Origin: Bacteroidales bacterium
GTDB lineage: Bacteria; Bacteroidota; Bacteroidia; Bacteroidales; NBLH01
Assembly (NCBI GenBank): GCA_021647685.1
Contig: JAKIUH010000109.1
Coordinates: 1 to 11,041, forward strand
DNA length: 11,041 nt
Direction of reading: 5' to 3'
In this document: positions 1 through 7,345 of the stretch, piece by piece
Layout: each line of letters starts with the position of its first letter
How positions within the stretch are numbered: the first letter of the stretch is position 1
The notes under the pieces: generated by a model
The model's database searches: none
Seen by the model: the letters and a program-made list of their open reading frames with translations, nothing else
Told to the model about the DNA's origin: nothing
Position numbers and translations under genes: made by a program

Positions 1-34
1 AAAAAAAATTTATTCATAATAATTGAAGTTATAT

Positions 35-781
35 TCACATGTAAAGTCCACCACTTACATTTAAAACAGTGCCTGTAACATAATCTGACATGTGAGATGC
101 TAAAAATAGAGCTCCATTTGCAACATCTTCTGGCAATCCCAATCTATTTAATGGAATTGCTATTTTCATTTCCTCTATTACTTTTCCTTCAAGATCCTTT
201 GTCATCTCTGTTTGAATAAAGCCTGGAGCAATTGCATTAACCTGAATATTTCTTGAACCAAGCTCTTTTGCAAGAGATTTGGTAAGTCCTATTATTCCAG
301 CTTTTGAAGCAGAATAATTTGCCTGTGAAGCATTACCGCCAACACCTACAATTGAACTCATATTCACAATAGAGCCCGAACGTTGCTTCATCATAGTGCC
401 AATCACTGCTTTAGTCATATTAAAAGCCGATTTTAGATTAACATTTATCACTAAGTCCCACTGCTCTTCAGTCATCCGCATTAAGAGTGTATCGCGTGTG
501 ATACCTGCATTATTAATCAAAACATCAACTTTCCCAAAATCTTCAACAATTTGTTTTACAAGCTCTTGCGAAGCATCAAACTTAGAAGCATCAGCAACAT
601 AGCCTTTTCCTTTTACACCCATATCTGCCAATTCTTTCTCTAAAGACTTTACATTATCGTCAATTGCCAAATCAGTAAAAGCCACATCAGCTCCATGTTT
701 CCCAAAAGTTAAGGCAATTGCACGTCCGATGCCTCTGGCGGCGCCGGTAACAATAGCAGTTTTTCCTTCTAATAATTTCAT
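35..781 (-). CDS. fabG: 3-oxoacyl-[acyl-carrier-protein] reductase FabG
   Basis: This is a short-chain dehydrogenase/reductase of 248 residues, the usual FabG length. FabG uses NADPH to reduce 3-oxoacyl-ACP to 3-hydroxyacyl-ACP in cytoplasmic fatty-acid elongation. The Rossmann glycine motif TGAARGIG is at residues 12-19 and NNAG at 90-93. The catalytic set is N115, S143, Y156 and K160 (QANYSASKAG context). The C-terminal part NAIAPGFIQTEM and the ending VLNVSGGLYM are also FabG-like. I chose the ATG at 781 because MKLLEGKTAIVTG matches the usual N-terminus; an in-frame TTG at 793 would add only four residues. It diverges from the thioredoxin-fold gene at 1047 across a 265-bp AT-rich gap. The family is certain. 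FabG is preferred over other SDR reductases because of its close motif match to E. coli FabG, recalled from memory. Confidence 0.93.
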   Translation of the reverse strand: MKLLEGKTAIVTGAARGIGRAIALTFGKHGADVAFTDLAIDDNVKSLEKELADMGVKGKGYVADASKFDASQELVKQIVEDFGKVDVLINNAGITRDTLLMRMTEEQWDLVINVNLKSAFNMTKAVIGTMMKQRSGSIVNMSSIVGVGGNASQANYSASKAGIIGLTKSLAKELGSRNIQVNAIAPGFIQTEMTKDLEGKVIEEMKIAIPLNRLGLPEDVANGALFLASHMSDYVTGTVLNVSGGLYM

Positions 782-1046
782 AATTTCTATCAAATTTTAT
801 TTTTAAAAATACAAAAGCAATAATACGAAAAAAAAAGGGATTTTTATAATTACACTCATAAATTATCTTTAAATCTGCACAAATTAAATCATTAAAAATA
901 AATTCAATTCTAAATTACTTTTTACTTCTAACTCAATGTAAATAATTATAAATAAGAAACATATAAAAAACAACTAATTAAAAATTGATTAAATTACTTT
1001 TATTAAATTCATAAAAAATATGTATTTTTAACCAAATCTATTAATT

Positions 1047-1520
1047 ATGATAAAAAAGATAATTATTTTAATTTTTCTGATAGGCATAATAATCCCCGAA
1101 AGTAAGGCACAAGCTATAATGAAATTTAATGAATTTGAACCCTATCTTCATCAACAAAACGATACCATTTATGTAATCAACTTTTGGGCAACATGGTGCC
1201 GACCTTGCGTAAAAGAGCTACCTTATTTTGAACAAATTAATAAAAACTATCAAAATAAAAAGTTAAAAGTGATTTTGCTTAGTTTAGATTTTGCCGAAGA
1301 TATAGAAACAAAATTAAAACCCTTTATTCAAAGAAAAAATTTGCAATCGGAGATTATTGTAATGGACGATCCCGATGCCAACACTTGGATTGATAAAGTA
1401 GATAAAAACTGGTCGGGTGCAATTCCTGCAACATTAGTTTACAAAGGCACTAAAAAAGTTTTCCACGAAGGATCATTGAATTATGAACAAATTGAAAATT
1501 TAATAAATAAGGTCAAATAA
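1047..1520 (+). CDS. Exported TlpA/thioredoxin-like disulfide oxidoreductase
   Basis: A 157-residue thioredoxin-fold protein. An N-terminal hydrophobic stretch (about residues 5-16) followed by a polar segment ending KAQA near residue 23 looks like a signal peptide, so the protein probably acts in the periplasm or at the envelope. The active site FWATWCRPC lies at residues 46-54 (C51 and C54), and the cis-proline loop GAIPATLVY is near P127. These are features of the TlpA/ResA group, which reduces or exchanges disulfides in exported proteins. The natural substrate cannot be read from the sequence. The next gene, also an exported thioredoxin-fold protein, starts 19 bp downstream, so the two are probably co-transcribed. 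There is no convincing Shine-Dalgarno ahead of the ATG, as is common in Bacteroidetes. Confidence 0.88.
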   Translation: MIKKIIILIFLIGIIIPESKAQAIMKFNEFEPYLHQQNDTIYVINFWATWCRPCVKELPYFEQINKNYQNKKLKVILLSLDFAEDIETKLKPFIQRKNLQSEIIVMDDPDANTWIDKVDKNWSGAIPATLVYKGTKKVFHEGSLNYEQIENLINKVK

Positions 1521-1539
1521 TTTTAAATAGGTAACAATT

Positions 1540-2142
1540 ATGAAAAAAGCAGTATTATTATTTACGATGATTATGTTTGCCGGAAGTCTGGTCTTGGCAC
1601 AAGGCTATAAAGTTGGTGATAAGGCAATAAATTTTAAGTTAAAAAATGTAGATGAAAAAATGGTTTCCTCATTGGATTATCAAGATGCCAAAGGACTTAT
1701 CATTATTTTTACATGCAATACCTGTCCGTATGCCGTAAAATACGAGGATAGGATAATTGCTTTAGATAAAAAGTATAAAAGCAAAGGTTTTCCGGTAATT
1801 GCCATTAATCCCAACGATCCGGAAGTTCAACCCGATGATACTTTTGATAAAATGGTAAAAAAAGCTCAAGAAAAGCAATTTACTTTTCCGTATTTATACG
1901 ATCCGGGCAGAAAAATTTCAGCGGTTTACGGAGCAACAAAAACACCGCATATCTATTTGGTAAGCAAAAAAGGCGATAAATTAACCGTTGAGTATATCGG
2001 AGCAATTGATGATAATTACAAAGATGCATCAAAAGTTAGCAAAAAATATCTTGAAGATGCTATAAACGCATTGCTCGAAGGCAAAAAACCAAAAATTACC
2101 TATACAAAAGCAATCGGTTGTACAGTAAAGAAAAAATCATAA
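1540..2142 (+). CDS. Exported redoxin (AhpC/TSA-like thioredoxin family protein)
   Basis: A 200-residue protein with an N-terminal signal peptide (MKKAVLLFTM, hydrophobic to about residue 20, probable cleavage near LAQG). It has the redoxin core of the AhpC/TSA-like thioredoxin superfamily. A CNTCPYA motif (C59, C62) sits after strand IIIFT, where peroxiredoxins and TlpA proteins keep their reactive cysteine. A TPHIYLV segment at about 136-142 supplies the cis-proline. A third cysteine lies in the C-terminal AIGCTVK motif (C194), which recurs in this subgroup as far as I recall. It may act as a thiol peroxidase-like or disulfide-exchange protein in the envelope; the substrate is unknown. It follows the TlpA-like gene by 19 bp, with a purine-containing ATAGG before the ATG. 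A GC-rich palindrome lies downstream. Confidence 0.87.
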   Translation: MKKAVLLFTMIMFAGSLVLAQGYKVGDKAINFKLKNVDEKMVSSLDYQDAKGLIIIFTCNTCPYAVKYEDRIIALDKKYKSKGFPVIAINPNDPEVQPDDTFDKMVKKAQEKQFTFPYLYDPGRKISAVYGATKTPHIYLVSKKGDKLTVEYIGAIDDNYKDASKVSKKYLEDAINALLEGKKPKITYTKAIGCTVKKKS

Positions 2143-2187
2143 AGTTTATTTATTAGGGCGGCTACGGGCTTTCCGCTCATAGTCCTC

Positions 2188-2270
2188 GCCGCAGCACGGG
2201 CAAAAACATCAGCCCCAAAGTAGCTCACCTGTCGCTCTTTGGGGCTGTGTTTTGCTTACCGTGCTGCGGC
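2188..2270. repeat. 83-bp imperfect palindrome, GC-rich extragenic element
   Basis: Left-arm blocks GCCGCAGCACGG (2188-2199), GCAAAAACA (2200-2208) and AGCCCCAAAG (2211-2220) are answered by CTTTGGGGCT (2237-2246), TGTTTTGC (2248-2255) and CCGTGCTGCGGC (2259-2270). The two outer 12-bp blocks and the two inner 10-bp blocks pair perfectly, and the middle block pairs with small bulges. The loop is about 16 nt and may extend by an AGC/GCT pairing. The element is far richer in GC than its surroundings and continues into GC-rich flanks (about 2156-2335). In those flanks CGCTCATAGTC and CGCTCGCATAGTC resemble each other. It resembles repeated extragenic palindromes of Bacteroidetes genomes. It could also stop transcription after the redoxin gene, but no T-run follows it. 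Confidence 0.8.
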
Positions 2271-2342
2271 TGTGGGCTAACGCTTCAATCCCTGCCGCAC
2301 AGCAAGGCGCTCGCATAGTCAAGCCACAAAGCCAAAACCCGG

Positions 2343-2446
2343 AACAATTCAACAATTATCAACGAGTAACAAAACCAAGAACCAAGAACCCAGCACCTAG
2401 CACCAAACAACAATTCATCAATTTAACAATTCACAATGTAACAATG
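2343..2446. repeat. Interspersed AACAATTC/AACAATG short repeats
   Basis: Variants of one short word occur on both sides of the ACC heptamers. AACAATTC is at 2343-2350, followed by AACAATTATC at 2351-2360. Then come AACAATTC at 2409-2416, ATCAATTT at 2417-2424, AACAATTC at 2425-2432, ACAATGT at 2433-2439 and AACAATG at 2440-2446. The last unit ends 14 bp before the ffh -7 box. Such low-complexity runs may arise by slippage or be protein-binding sites; the sequence does not decide. Confidence 0.6.
2374..2408. repeat. Degenerate 7-bp tandem repeat, five units
   Basis: Five contiguous heptamers read ACCAAGA, ACCAAGA, ACCCAGC, ACCTAGC and ACCAAAC. All start with ACC and have A at position 5. The block lies between the GC-rich palindrome and the ffh promoter, and sits between two groups of AACAATTC-type units. 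No function can be read from it. Confidence 0.7.
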
Positions 2447-2460
2447 AAATAATTTTTTAC

Positions 2461-2468
2461 TATTTTTG
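2461..2468 (+). promoter_or_regulatory. Bacteroidetes-type -7 promoter box of ffh
   Basis: TATTTTTG matches the Bacteroidetes primary sigma factor -7 consensus TAnnTTTG at every fixed position and is followed by CAGCGC. Transcription would begin at about 2474-2476, leaving a leader of about 30 nt before the ffh ATG at 2506. No clear TTTG -33 element is seen at the usual distance upstream. Confidence 0.6.
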
Positions 2469-2505
2469 CAGCGCTTAATTATGAAATAATAAAATATCAA
2501 ATAAT

Positions 2506-3840
2506 ATGTTTGAAAATTTATCCGATAGACTGGAACGGTCATTTAAGATATTAAAAGGACAAGGAAGAATTACCGAAGTAAACGTAGCCGAAACCCTTAA
2601 AGATGTTCGCCGTGCATTGCTTGATGCCGATGTTAATTTTAAGATTGCAAAAGATTTTACCAATAAAGTAAAACAAAAAGCTTTGGGTGCTAATGTGTTA
2701 ACAGCCATTAAGCCCAATGAATTAATGGTAAAAATCGTTCATGATGAACTAGCCGAATTAATGGGGGGTGAAGCAGTTGGTATCAACATTAAACCCAATC
2801 CTGCAATTATTCTTATAGCCGGTCTTCAAGGTTCGGGTAAAACTACTTTTTCGGGTAAATTAGCCAATTTACTGAAAACCAAACACGGAAAATCACCTTT
2901 ATTGGTTGCCGGTGATGTTTACCGTCCTGCTGCTATTGAACAATTAAAAGTTTTGGGCGAACAAATAGGCGTTCCCGTATATACCGAAGAAGGCAGCAAG
3001 AATCCCGTTGCTATTGCAAAATCTGCAATTAAGCATGCAAAAATGCAAGGAAATAGTGCGGTAATTATCGATACCGCCGGTCGATTAGCTGTTGATGAAG
3101 AAATGATGAACGAGATTGCTCAAATTAAAAAAGCAGTTTCGCCCCATGAAATTTTATTTGTAGTAGATGCCATGACCGGACAAGATGCCGTGAATACAGC
3201 CAAAGAATTTAACGAACGACTTGATTTTGACGGTGTTGTACTTACTAAATTAGACGGTGATACACGTGGCGGTGCTGCCCTATCCATCCGTACCGTAGTT
3301 AATAAGCCTATAAAATTTGTGGGTACGGGCGAAAAAATGGAAGCATTAGATGTTTTCCACCCGGACCGTATGGCTGACCGTATTTTGGGAATGGGTGATA
3401 TTGTAACCCTGGTTGAAAAAGCACAAGAGCAGTTTGACCAAGAAGAAGCCCGTAAACTCCAAAAGAAAATTGCAAAAAATCAGTTTAATTTTAATGATTT
3501 TATGTCGCAAATCCAGCAAATTAAAAAAATGGGGAATTTAAAGGATTTGGCAAGCATGATTCCCGGAGTAGGTAAAGCCATTAAAAATCTGGATATTGAC
3601 GATGATGCTTTTAAAGAAATTGAAGCCATTATCCAATCCATGACACCTGCCGAGCGTGAAAACCCTAAATTATTAAACGGTAGTAGAAGAAAACGTATTG
3701 CCAAAGGAAGCGGCAGAAACATTCAAGAAGTAAACCGTTTAATCAAACAATTTGACGAAACCCGTAAAATGATGAAGATGATGAGCGGCGGTAAAAACCT
3801 TTCGCGCATGATGGGTGGAATGCCTTTTGGTAAAAGATAA
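2506..3840 (+). CDS. ffh: Signal recognition particle GTPase Ffh (SRP54)
   Basis: A 444-residue protein of the usual Ffh length. It binds signal sequences of nascent inner-membrane and some exported proteins with the SRP RNA, and delivers ribosomes to FtsY. The N-domain helical bundle spans about 1-90. The G domain shows the P-loop GLQGSGKTT (106-114), GDVYRPAA (136-143), DTAGR (189-193) and TKLD (247-250). The C-terminal M domain contains the RNA-binding SRRKRIAKGSG (393-403) and a methionine-rich tail (MMKMMSGGK, SRMMGGMPFGKR). The ATG at 2506 gives the standard MFENLSDRLE start. A TAnnTTTG promoter box lies about 40 bp upstream. folD begins 24 bp after its stop, so the two are probably one transcript. 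Confidence 0.97.
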   Translation: MFENLSDRLERSFKILKGQGRITEVNVAETLKDVRRALLDADVNFKIAKDFTNKVKQKALGANVLTAIKPNELMVKIVHDELAELMGGEAVGINIKPNPAIILIAGLQGSGKTTFSGKLANLLKTKHGKSPLLVAGDVYRPAAIEQLKVLGEQIGVPVYTEEGSKNPVAIAKSAIKHAKMQGNSAVIIDTAGRLAVDEEMMNEIAQIKKAVSPHEILFVVDAMTGQDAVNTAKEFNERLDFDGVVLTKLDGDTRGGAALSIRTVVNKPIKFVGTGEKMEALDVFHPDRMADRILGMGDIVTLVEKAQEQFDQEEARKLQKKIAKNQFNFNDFMSQIQQIKKMGNLKDLASMIPGVGKAIKNLDIDDDAFKEIEAIIQSMTPAERENPKLLNGSRRKRIAKGSGRNIQEVNRLIKQFDETRKMMKMMSGGKNLSRMMGGMPFGKR

Positions 3841-3864
3841 TAATCAGTTATTAGATAATTTATT

Positions 3865-4746
3865 ATGCAAATCATAGACGGTAAAAAAATTTCGGCAGAA
3901 ATAAAAGAAGAAATTGCTCGTGAAGTCGAAGACATTAAAAATAAAGGCGGGAAAATTCCTCATCTTGCTGCCGTATTAGTCGGTCATGACGGAGGCAGTG
4001 CAACCTATGTAGCCCATAAAGTAAAAGCCTGTGAACAAGTAGGTTTTAAATCTACACTCATACGTTTTGAAGACAATATCAGTGAAAATGAATTGCTGAC
4101 TAAAGTTAATGAACTCAATAATGATGATGATATAGACGGATTTATTGTTCAGCTGCCGCTTCCTAAGCATATCAACGAAGAAAAAATTATTGAAGCCGTA
4201 AACCCCAAAAAAGATGTGGATGGTTTTCATCCTATAAATGTGGGACGTATGTCGGTAGGTATGCCTTCTTTTGTTTCTGCAACACCTGCAGGTATTTTGG
4301 AATTATTAAAAAGATACAATATTGAAACTTCCGGCAAACATTGTGTGGTGCTTGGACGCAGCAATATAGTTGGTCGCCCCGTAAGCATACTTTTATCGCA
4401 AAAAGCAGAATACGGTAATGCTACAGTAACTGTTTGCCACAGCCGTACTCCTAATTTAAAAGAGCTTTGCCTGCAAGCCGATATTATCATAGCCGCACTT
4501 GGAGTGCCTGAATTTGTTACCGGCAATATGGTTAAAGAAGGCGCCGTAGTTATTGATGTGGGCACTACACGTGTAAAATCTGACAAAACAAAATCAGGTT
4601 GGAAACTCAAAGGAGATGTAAAATTTGATGAAGTAGCCGAAAAATGCAGTTATATCACACCTGTTCCGGGAGGAGTAGGTCCTATGACCATAGTATCTCT
4701 GCTAAAAAATACCCTTTTGGCTGCAAAAGGAGAAATTTACGGTTAA
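3865..4746 (+). CDS. folD: Bifunctional methylenetetrahydrofolate dehydrogenase / methenyltetrahydrofolate cyclohydrolase FolD
   Basis: A 293-residue cytoplasmic enzyme that interconverts 5,10-methylene-, 5,10-methenyl- and 10-formyl-tetrahydrofolate, normally using NADP+. The catalytic region shows SATYVAHKVKACEQVGF, with Y48 and K52 as the conserved Tyr and Lys. QLPLPKHI is at 96-103 and KKDVDGFHPINVG at 115-127. The Rossmann part has VVLGRSNIVGRP (161-172) and the signature PVPGGVGPMT (266-275). All expected motifs are present, with no truncation. It lies 24 bp downstream of ffh on the same strand. It converges with the minus-strand membrane protein gene, separated by 162 bp that holds a G9 tract but no clear terminator. 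Confidence 0.96.
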   Translation: MQIIDGKKISAEIKEEIAREVEDIKNKGGKIPHLAAVLVGHDGGSATYVAHKVKACEQVGFKSTLIRFEDNISENELLTKVNELNNDDDIDGFIVQLPLPKHINEEKIIEAVNPKKDVDGFHPINVGRMSVGMPSFVSATPAGILELLKRYNIETSGKHCVVLGRSNIVGRPVSILLSQKAEYGNATVTVCHSRTPNLKELCLQADIIIAALGVPEFVTGNMVKEGAVVIDVGTTRVKSDKTKSGWKLKGDVKFDEVAEKCSYITPVPGGVGPMTIVSLLKNTLLAAKGEIYG

Positions 4747-4828
4747 TTTCCTATTCAATAGATACAAAATAAATTATTGATTAACGGTTTGGATACTTCC
4801 CTAAAAGTAGTAACTCCTATCCGAAAAA

Positions 4829-4837
4829 GGGGGGGGG
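4829..4837. repeat. Nine-base G homopolymer
   Basis: A run of nine G follows AAAAA in the gap between the convergent folD and membrane protein genes. A TCCGGA palindrome follows shortly after. A G-run this long is conspicuous in such AT-rich DNA. It is prone to slippage or sequencing error, and it is not in a coding sequence or an obvious promoter. Confidence 0.75.
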
Positions 4838-4908
4838 AATCCTGTCCGGACTGAAAGTATATTTATTTTTCTAAATGTACAAAACAATCTTTTTTAACAG
4901 GACAATGA

Positions 4909-5514
4909 TTATAATACTTTTTCCTGATACATTTTAATCAATTGTTTATAATGAAAAAATATAAACAACAAAATTGCAAACAACATCATTAAATTATCAT
5001 TATAGGTATGAAAAGATAATGAAAAAACAAAAAAATATGCAACCGGATAAAACAACAAAATACATAAAAGCAAAAAACCAAAAGCTATAAGAAATGGGTT
5101 TTTGCTTTCAGTCTTTCCGGTAACAATAAGAATAACAAGGCCAATAAAAAACATAAAATTAAGACCGGTATATATTGGCAAAGCAGTATCAGCCAATAAC
5201 AAAAAAAAACTTTTATCACCCGACCAAAAATACATTAAATAAGTAAGTATTGATGGCAAAATTAATAAAAACGCCTTTATATTATTTTTGGGAAAATGAT
5301 CACTATACATCATTGCTGCATAAATTAAATAAACAGGAGTTGAAAAAAACATAAAAGTTATTCTCCATGTTCCTGTTAATAAGCGGGAAGTATGAAACTC
5401 ATTATCTCCGATTAATGAAAATAGTCCGATTATAGGGAACACTACATTTAACAGAACATAGGCAATAAGAAGCGTTTTATTTATTTTTTTATCCAAACTA
5501 AATGTATGATTCAT
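4909..5514 (-). CDS. Small polytopic membrane protein of unknown function
   Basis: A 201-residue, strongly hydrophobic protein with about six predicted membrane segments (roughly residues 14-35, 49-70, 79-97, 112-132, 139-167 and 174-190). It has a short charged N-terminus (HTFSLDKKINK) and a charged C-terminal tail (KQLIKMYQEKVL). No signal peptide, catalytic motif or known domain is recognised. The ATG lies only 6 bp after the stop of the DUF4301 gene on the same strand, so the two are probably co-transcribed. The hydrophobic pattern and clean reading frame support a real gene. The function is unknown. Confidence 0.75.
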   Translation of the reverse strand: MNHTFSLDKKINKTLLIAYVLLNVVFPIIGLFSLIGDNEFHTSRLLTGTWRITFMFFSTPVYLIYAAMMYSDHFPKNNIKAFLLILPSILTYLMYFWSGDKSFFLLLADTALPIYTGLNFMFFIGLVILIVTGKTESKNPFLIAFGFLLLCILLFYPVAYFFVFSLSFHTYNDNLMMLFAILLFIFFHYKQLIKMYQEKVL

Positions 5515-5520
5515 AACAAA

Positions 5521-7065
5521 TTATTGATGTTCGGGTCTCAATAAATCATTTACTACCTTAACGGGATTAAAAGTAGCAATAGGTACTTCTACAAAAACCG
5601 TATTCCAATCAGCCATGGCACCGTTCCATAAACCGGGTAGTTCAAGAGCTTTTAATGCTTTTCCGTTTTTGGATTTTTCAGAAATAAAACCGGTGTTTTT
5701 ATCAATATATTTACTCAAATCAAATTTGTTTCCTTTATAATCTTTCACGCAACAAACTATATCAACCGGATTAAAATGAGTTGCTTCTTGAACAATTTTT
5801 TTATTTTCGGGTTTATTAAAATCAATTTGTGAACTTTCGACAATTTGTAAAGATACGGAACCATCCTTGTTTTTTGCCCAAAAAGGACCACCACCCGGTT
5901 CACCTTCATTTTTCACCATACCACAAACTCGTAAAGGACGATTTAATTTATTAAATAAATAGGCTAATTTGTCTTCAAAAGATAAAAATCGATAACTATC
6001 ACCGGGAATGAAACACAATTCTTTTTTTAAAAATTGTTCAATTTGAACAAATAAATTATTATTAATTTCCTGATTTTCAATCTTTTGAAGATAATTAATT
6101 ATTTTTTCTTTATAGGAAATAAGTACACCGGCCAAAGCTTTCTTATATTTAGTTGTTTCTTCTTTTAAGCGGTCAGGAACCACATTATCAATATTTTTAA
6201 TAAAAATAAGATCGGCATTCAATTCGTTCATGTTTTCAATGAGCGCACCGTGCCCGCCGGGGCGAAAAACAAGGCTTCCATCTTTATCTCTAAAAGGCTG
6301 ATTGTTTAAATCAACGGCAATAGTATCGGTTTGCGGTTTTTGAATGGAAAAACTCACAAAATAGTTAACGGCAAAATGAGCTTCAAAATGTTTTTTAAGT
6401 AATTCAACATGCTCTTTAAAATCATTCATGTGCTCAGGCGAAACAGTAAAATGTATATAAATCTCACTGGTACCGGATGCATAAAGCGTGCCCTCTACAA
6501 GATGTTCACGGCAGGGAGTGCCCATTCCGTTTTCGTACTTATGAAATTTCAATAAACCTTTAGGTTTATTTCCATAATTTAAACCACTTTCGTCAAGCAA
6601 TGCATGCAAAATATCATGTAGCTGATTATCCTTAACTAATTGTTCAATGTTTTTATCTTTCAAAATATCCGTTTTTCCTAAATCATAATAAAAAGCAAAT
6701 TTTCGGATATTTTTAAAAAAATTAGCCGGTGATGCAAAACTTTTATCACTCATTAATTGCTTAAACTCTTCCGAGCCGGGTTTTGATTTCATTAATTCAA
6801 AAAGTCCCTTAAACATACGAGAAGCAGCACCCGATGCAGGTACAAATTTCACAATTTTTAATTTTCTGCTTTCATAATTATATTTACGTATATTTTGTAC
6901 TATTTCGTTTTCACTTAGGCGGGTTATTCCATTTCCTAAAGTTGCAGCATCAGTGATTTCAAGATGAGGAAAACCTCTATTAAAAGTATCAATTTGTTCT
7001 TCAACTTGCTCAATGCGGATTTTCTTTTTTTTTAATTGCGCTATGTCTTGTGCAGTCCAGTTCAT
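5521..7065 (-). CDS. DUF4301 family protein, nucleotidyltransferase-like motifs
   Basis: A 514-residue protein recognised as the DUF4301 family typical of Bacteroidetes. Hallmarks are VKFVPASGAASRMFK (72-86), TPCREHLVEGTLYA (183-196), HFTVSPEH (205-212), FRPGGHGALIENMNEL (267-282), FIKNIDNVVPDR (288-299), GEPGGGPFW (388-396), ATHFNPVD (428-435) and the C-terminus PGLWNGAMADWN...LLRPEHQ. I chose the ATG at 7065 because MNWTAQDIAQL fits the family's start; an in-frame GTG at 7113 would add 16 unconserved residues. The glycine-rich VPASGAASRM-K loop and the GHGALIENMN...KNIDN block resemble nucleotide- and metal-binding parts of sugar-nucleotide pyrophosphorylases. That suggests a GT-A-like fold, but this is inference and no reaction is known to me. 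It is followed after 6 bp by the membrane protein gene. Confidence 0.88.
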   Translation of the reverse strand: MNWTAQDIAQLKKKKIRIEQVEEQIDTFNRGFPHLEITDAATLGNGITRLSENEIVQNIRKYNYESRKLKIVKFVPASGAASRMFKGLFELMKSKPGSEEFKQLMSDKSFASPANFFKNIRKFAFYYDLGKTDILKDKNIEQLVKDNQLHDILHALLDESGLNYGNKPKGLLKFHKYENGMGTPCREHLVEGTLYASGTSEIYIHFTVSPEHMNDFKEHVELLKKHFEAHFAVNYFVSFSIQKPQTDTIAVDLNNQPFRDKDGSLVFRPGGHGALIENMNELNADLIFIKNIDNVVPDRLKEETTKYKKALAGVLISYKEKIINYLQKIENQEINNNLFVQIEQFLKKELCFIPGDSYRFLSFEDKLAYLFNKLNRPLRVCGMVKNEGEPGGGPFWAKNKDGSVSLQIVESSQIDFNKPENKKIVQEATHFNPVDIVCCVKDYKGNKFDLSKYIDKNTGFISEKSKNGKALKALELPGLWNGAMADWNTVFVEVPIATFNPVKVVNDLLRPEHQ

Positions 7066-7142
7066 AAAATAAAATCTTGATGGGTTATTAACGGATAAAG
7101 GTAAAAAATACACTTATTCTTTCCAAAAATCACTTTGTTTAT

Positions 7143-7332
7143 TTAAAAAGACGCATCCCATGGCAAACGAAAACGGAAATTATCTTTATCGGTAATAAAA
7201 TTATGATTTTCAGCATACGAAAAATCAAAGCTCAGTTTGTTAAATACCCTTTTAAAAAAAAATTGAGCCCCACACTGTATTCCTTAACCCATATAATTCA
7301 TGTGAAACGTAATCATACAAGTCAATACCCAT
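7143..7332 (-). pseudogene. Frameshifted remnant of an unidentified protein C-terminus
   Basis: Between the yegS-like and DUF4301 genes the minus strand reads ATG-GIDLYDYVSHELYGLRN-TVWGSIFF. Near a 9-base T run (plus-strand A run, 7254-7262) the continuation moves to the -1 frame. There it reads KRVFNKLSFDFSYAENHNF, then ITDKDNFRFRLPWDASF and a TAA stop. Joined, this is about 62 residues with protein-like composition, alternating strand-like segments and a terminal Phe of the kind seen in outer-membrane beta-barrels. A TAA stands directly before the ATG, so no N-terminal part remains. It is best read as the tail of a decayed or truncated gene. A homopolymer sequencing error could explain the frameshift but not the missing front. 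The family is not recognised. Confidence 0.5.
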
Positions 7333-7345
7333 TTATGATTTTTTT

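Noticed and set aside
1..17. Possible first codons (MNKFF) of a further minus-strand gene downstream of fabG
   Set aside because: An ATG at 17 begins a plausible signal-peptide-like start, but only five codons are inside the window, so nothing can be claimed.
805..830. Candidate -7 box for fabG (minus strand TGCTTTTG or TATTATTG)
   Set aside because: Each has one mismatch to TAnnTTTG in DNA where such matches are common, and no -33 partner was found.
794..1046. AT-rich gap between fabG and the TlpA-like gene searched for small genes or RNAs
   Set aside because: Very low complexity with no sustained coding frame, hairpin or recognisable RNA motif.
2252..2452. 66-codon open frame over the right arm of the palindrome and the short repeats
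   Set aside because: It is made of repeat DNA, has repeat-derived composition (Pro, Gln, Asn, Lys, Thr) and no ribosome-binding site, so it is an open frame by chance.
4227..4610. 127-codon minus-strand frame opposite folD
   Set aside because: It is a shadow of the conserved folD coding sequence on the other strand.
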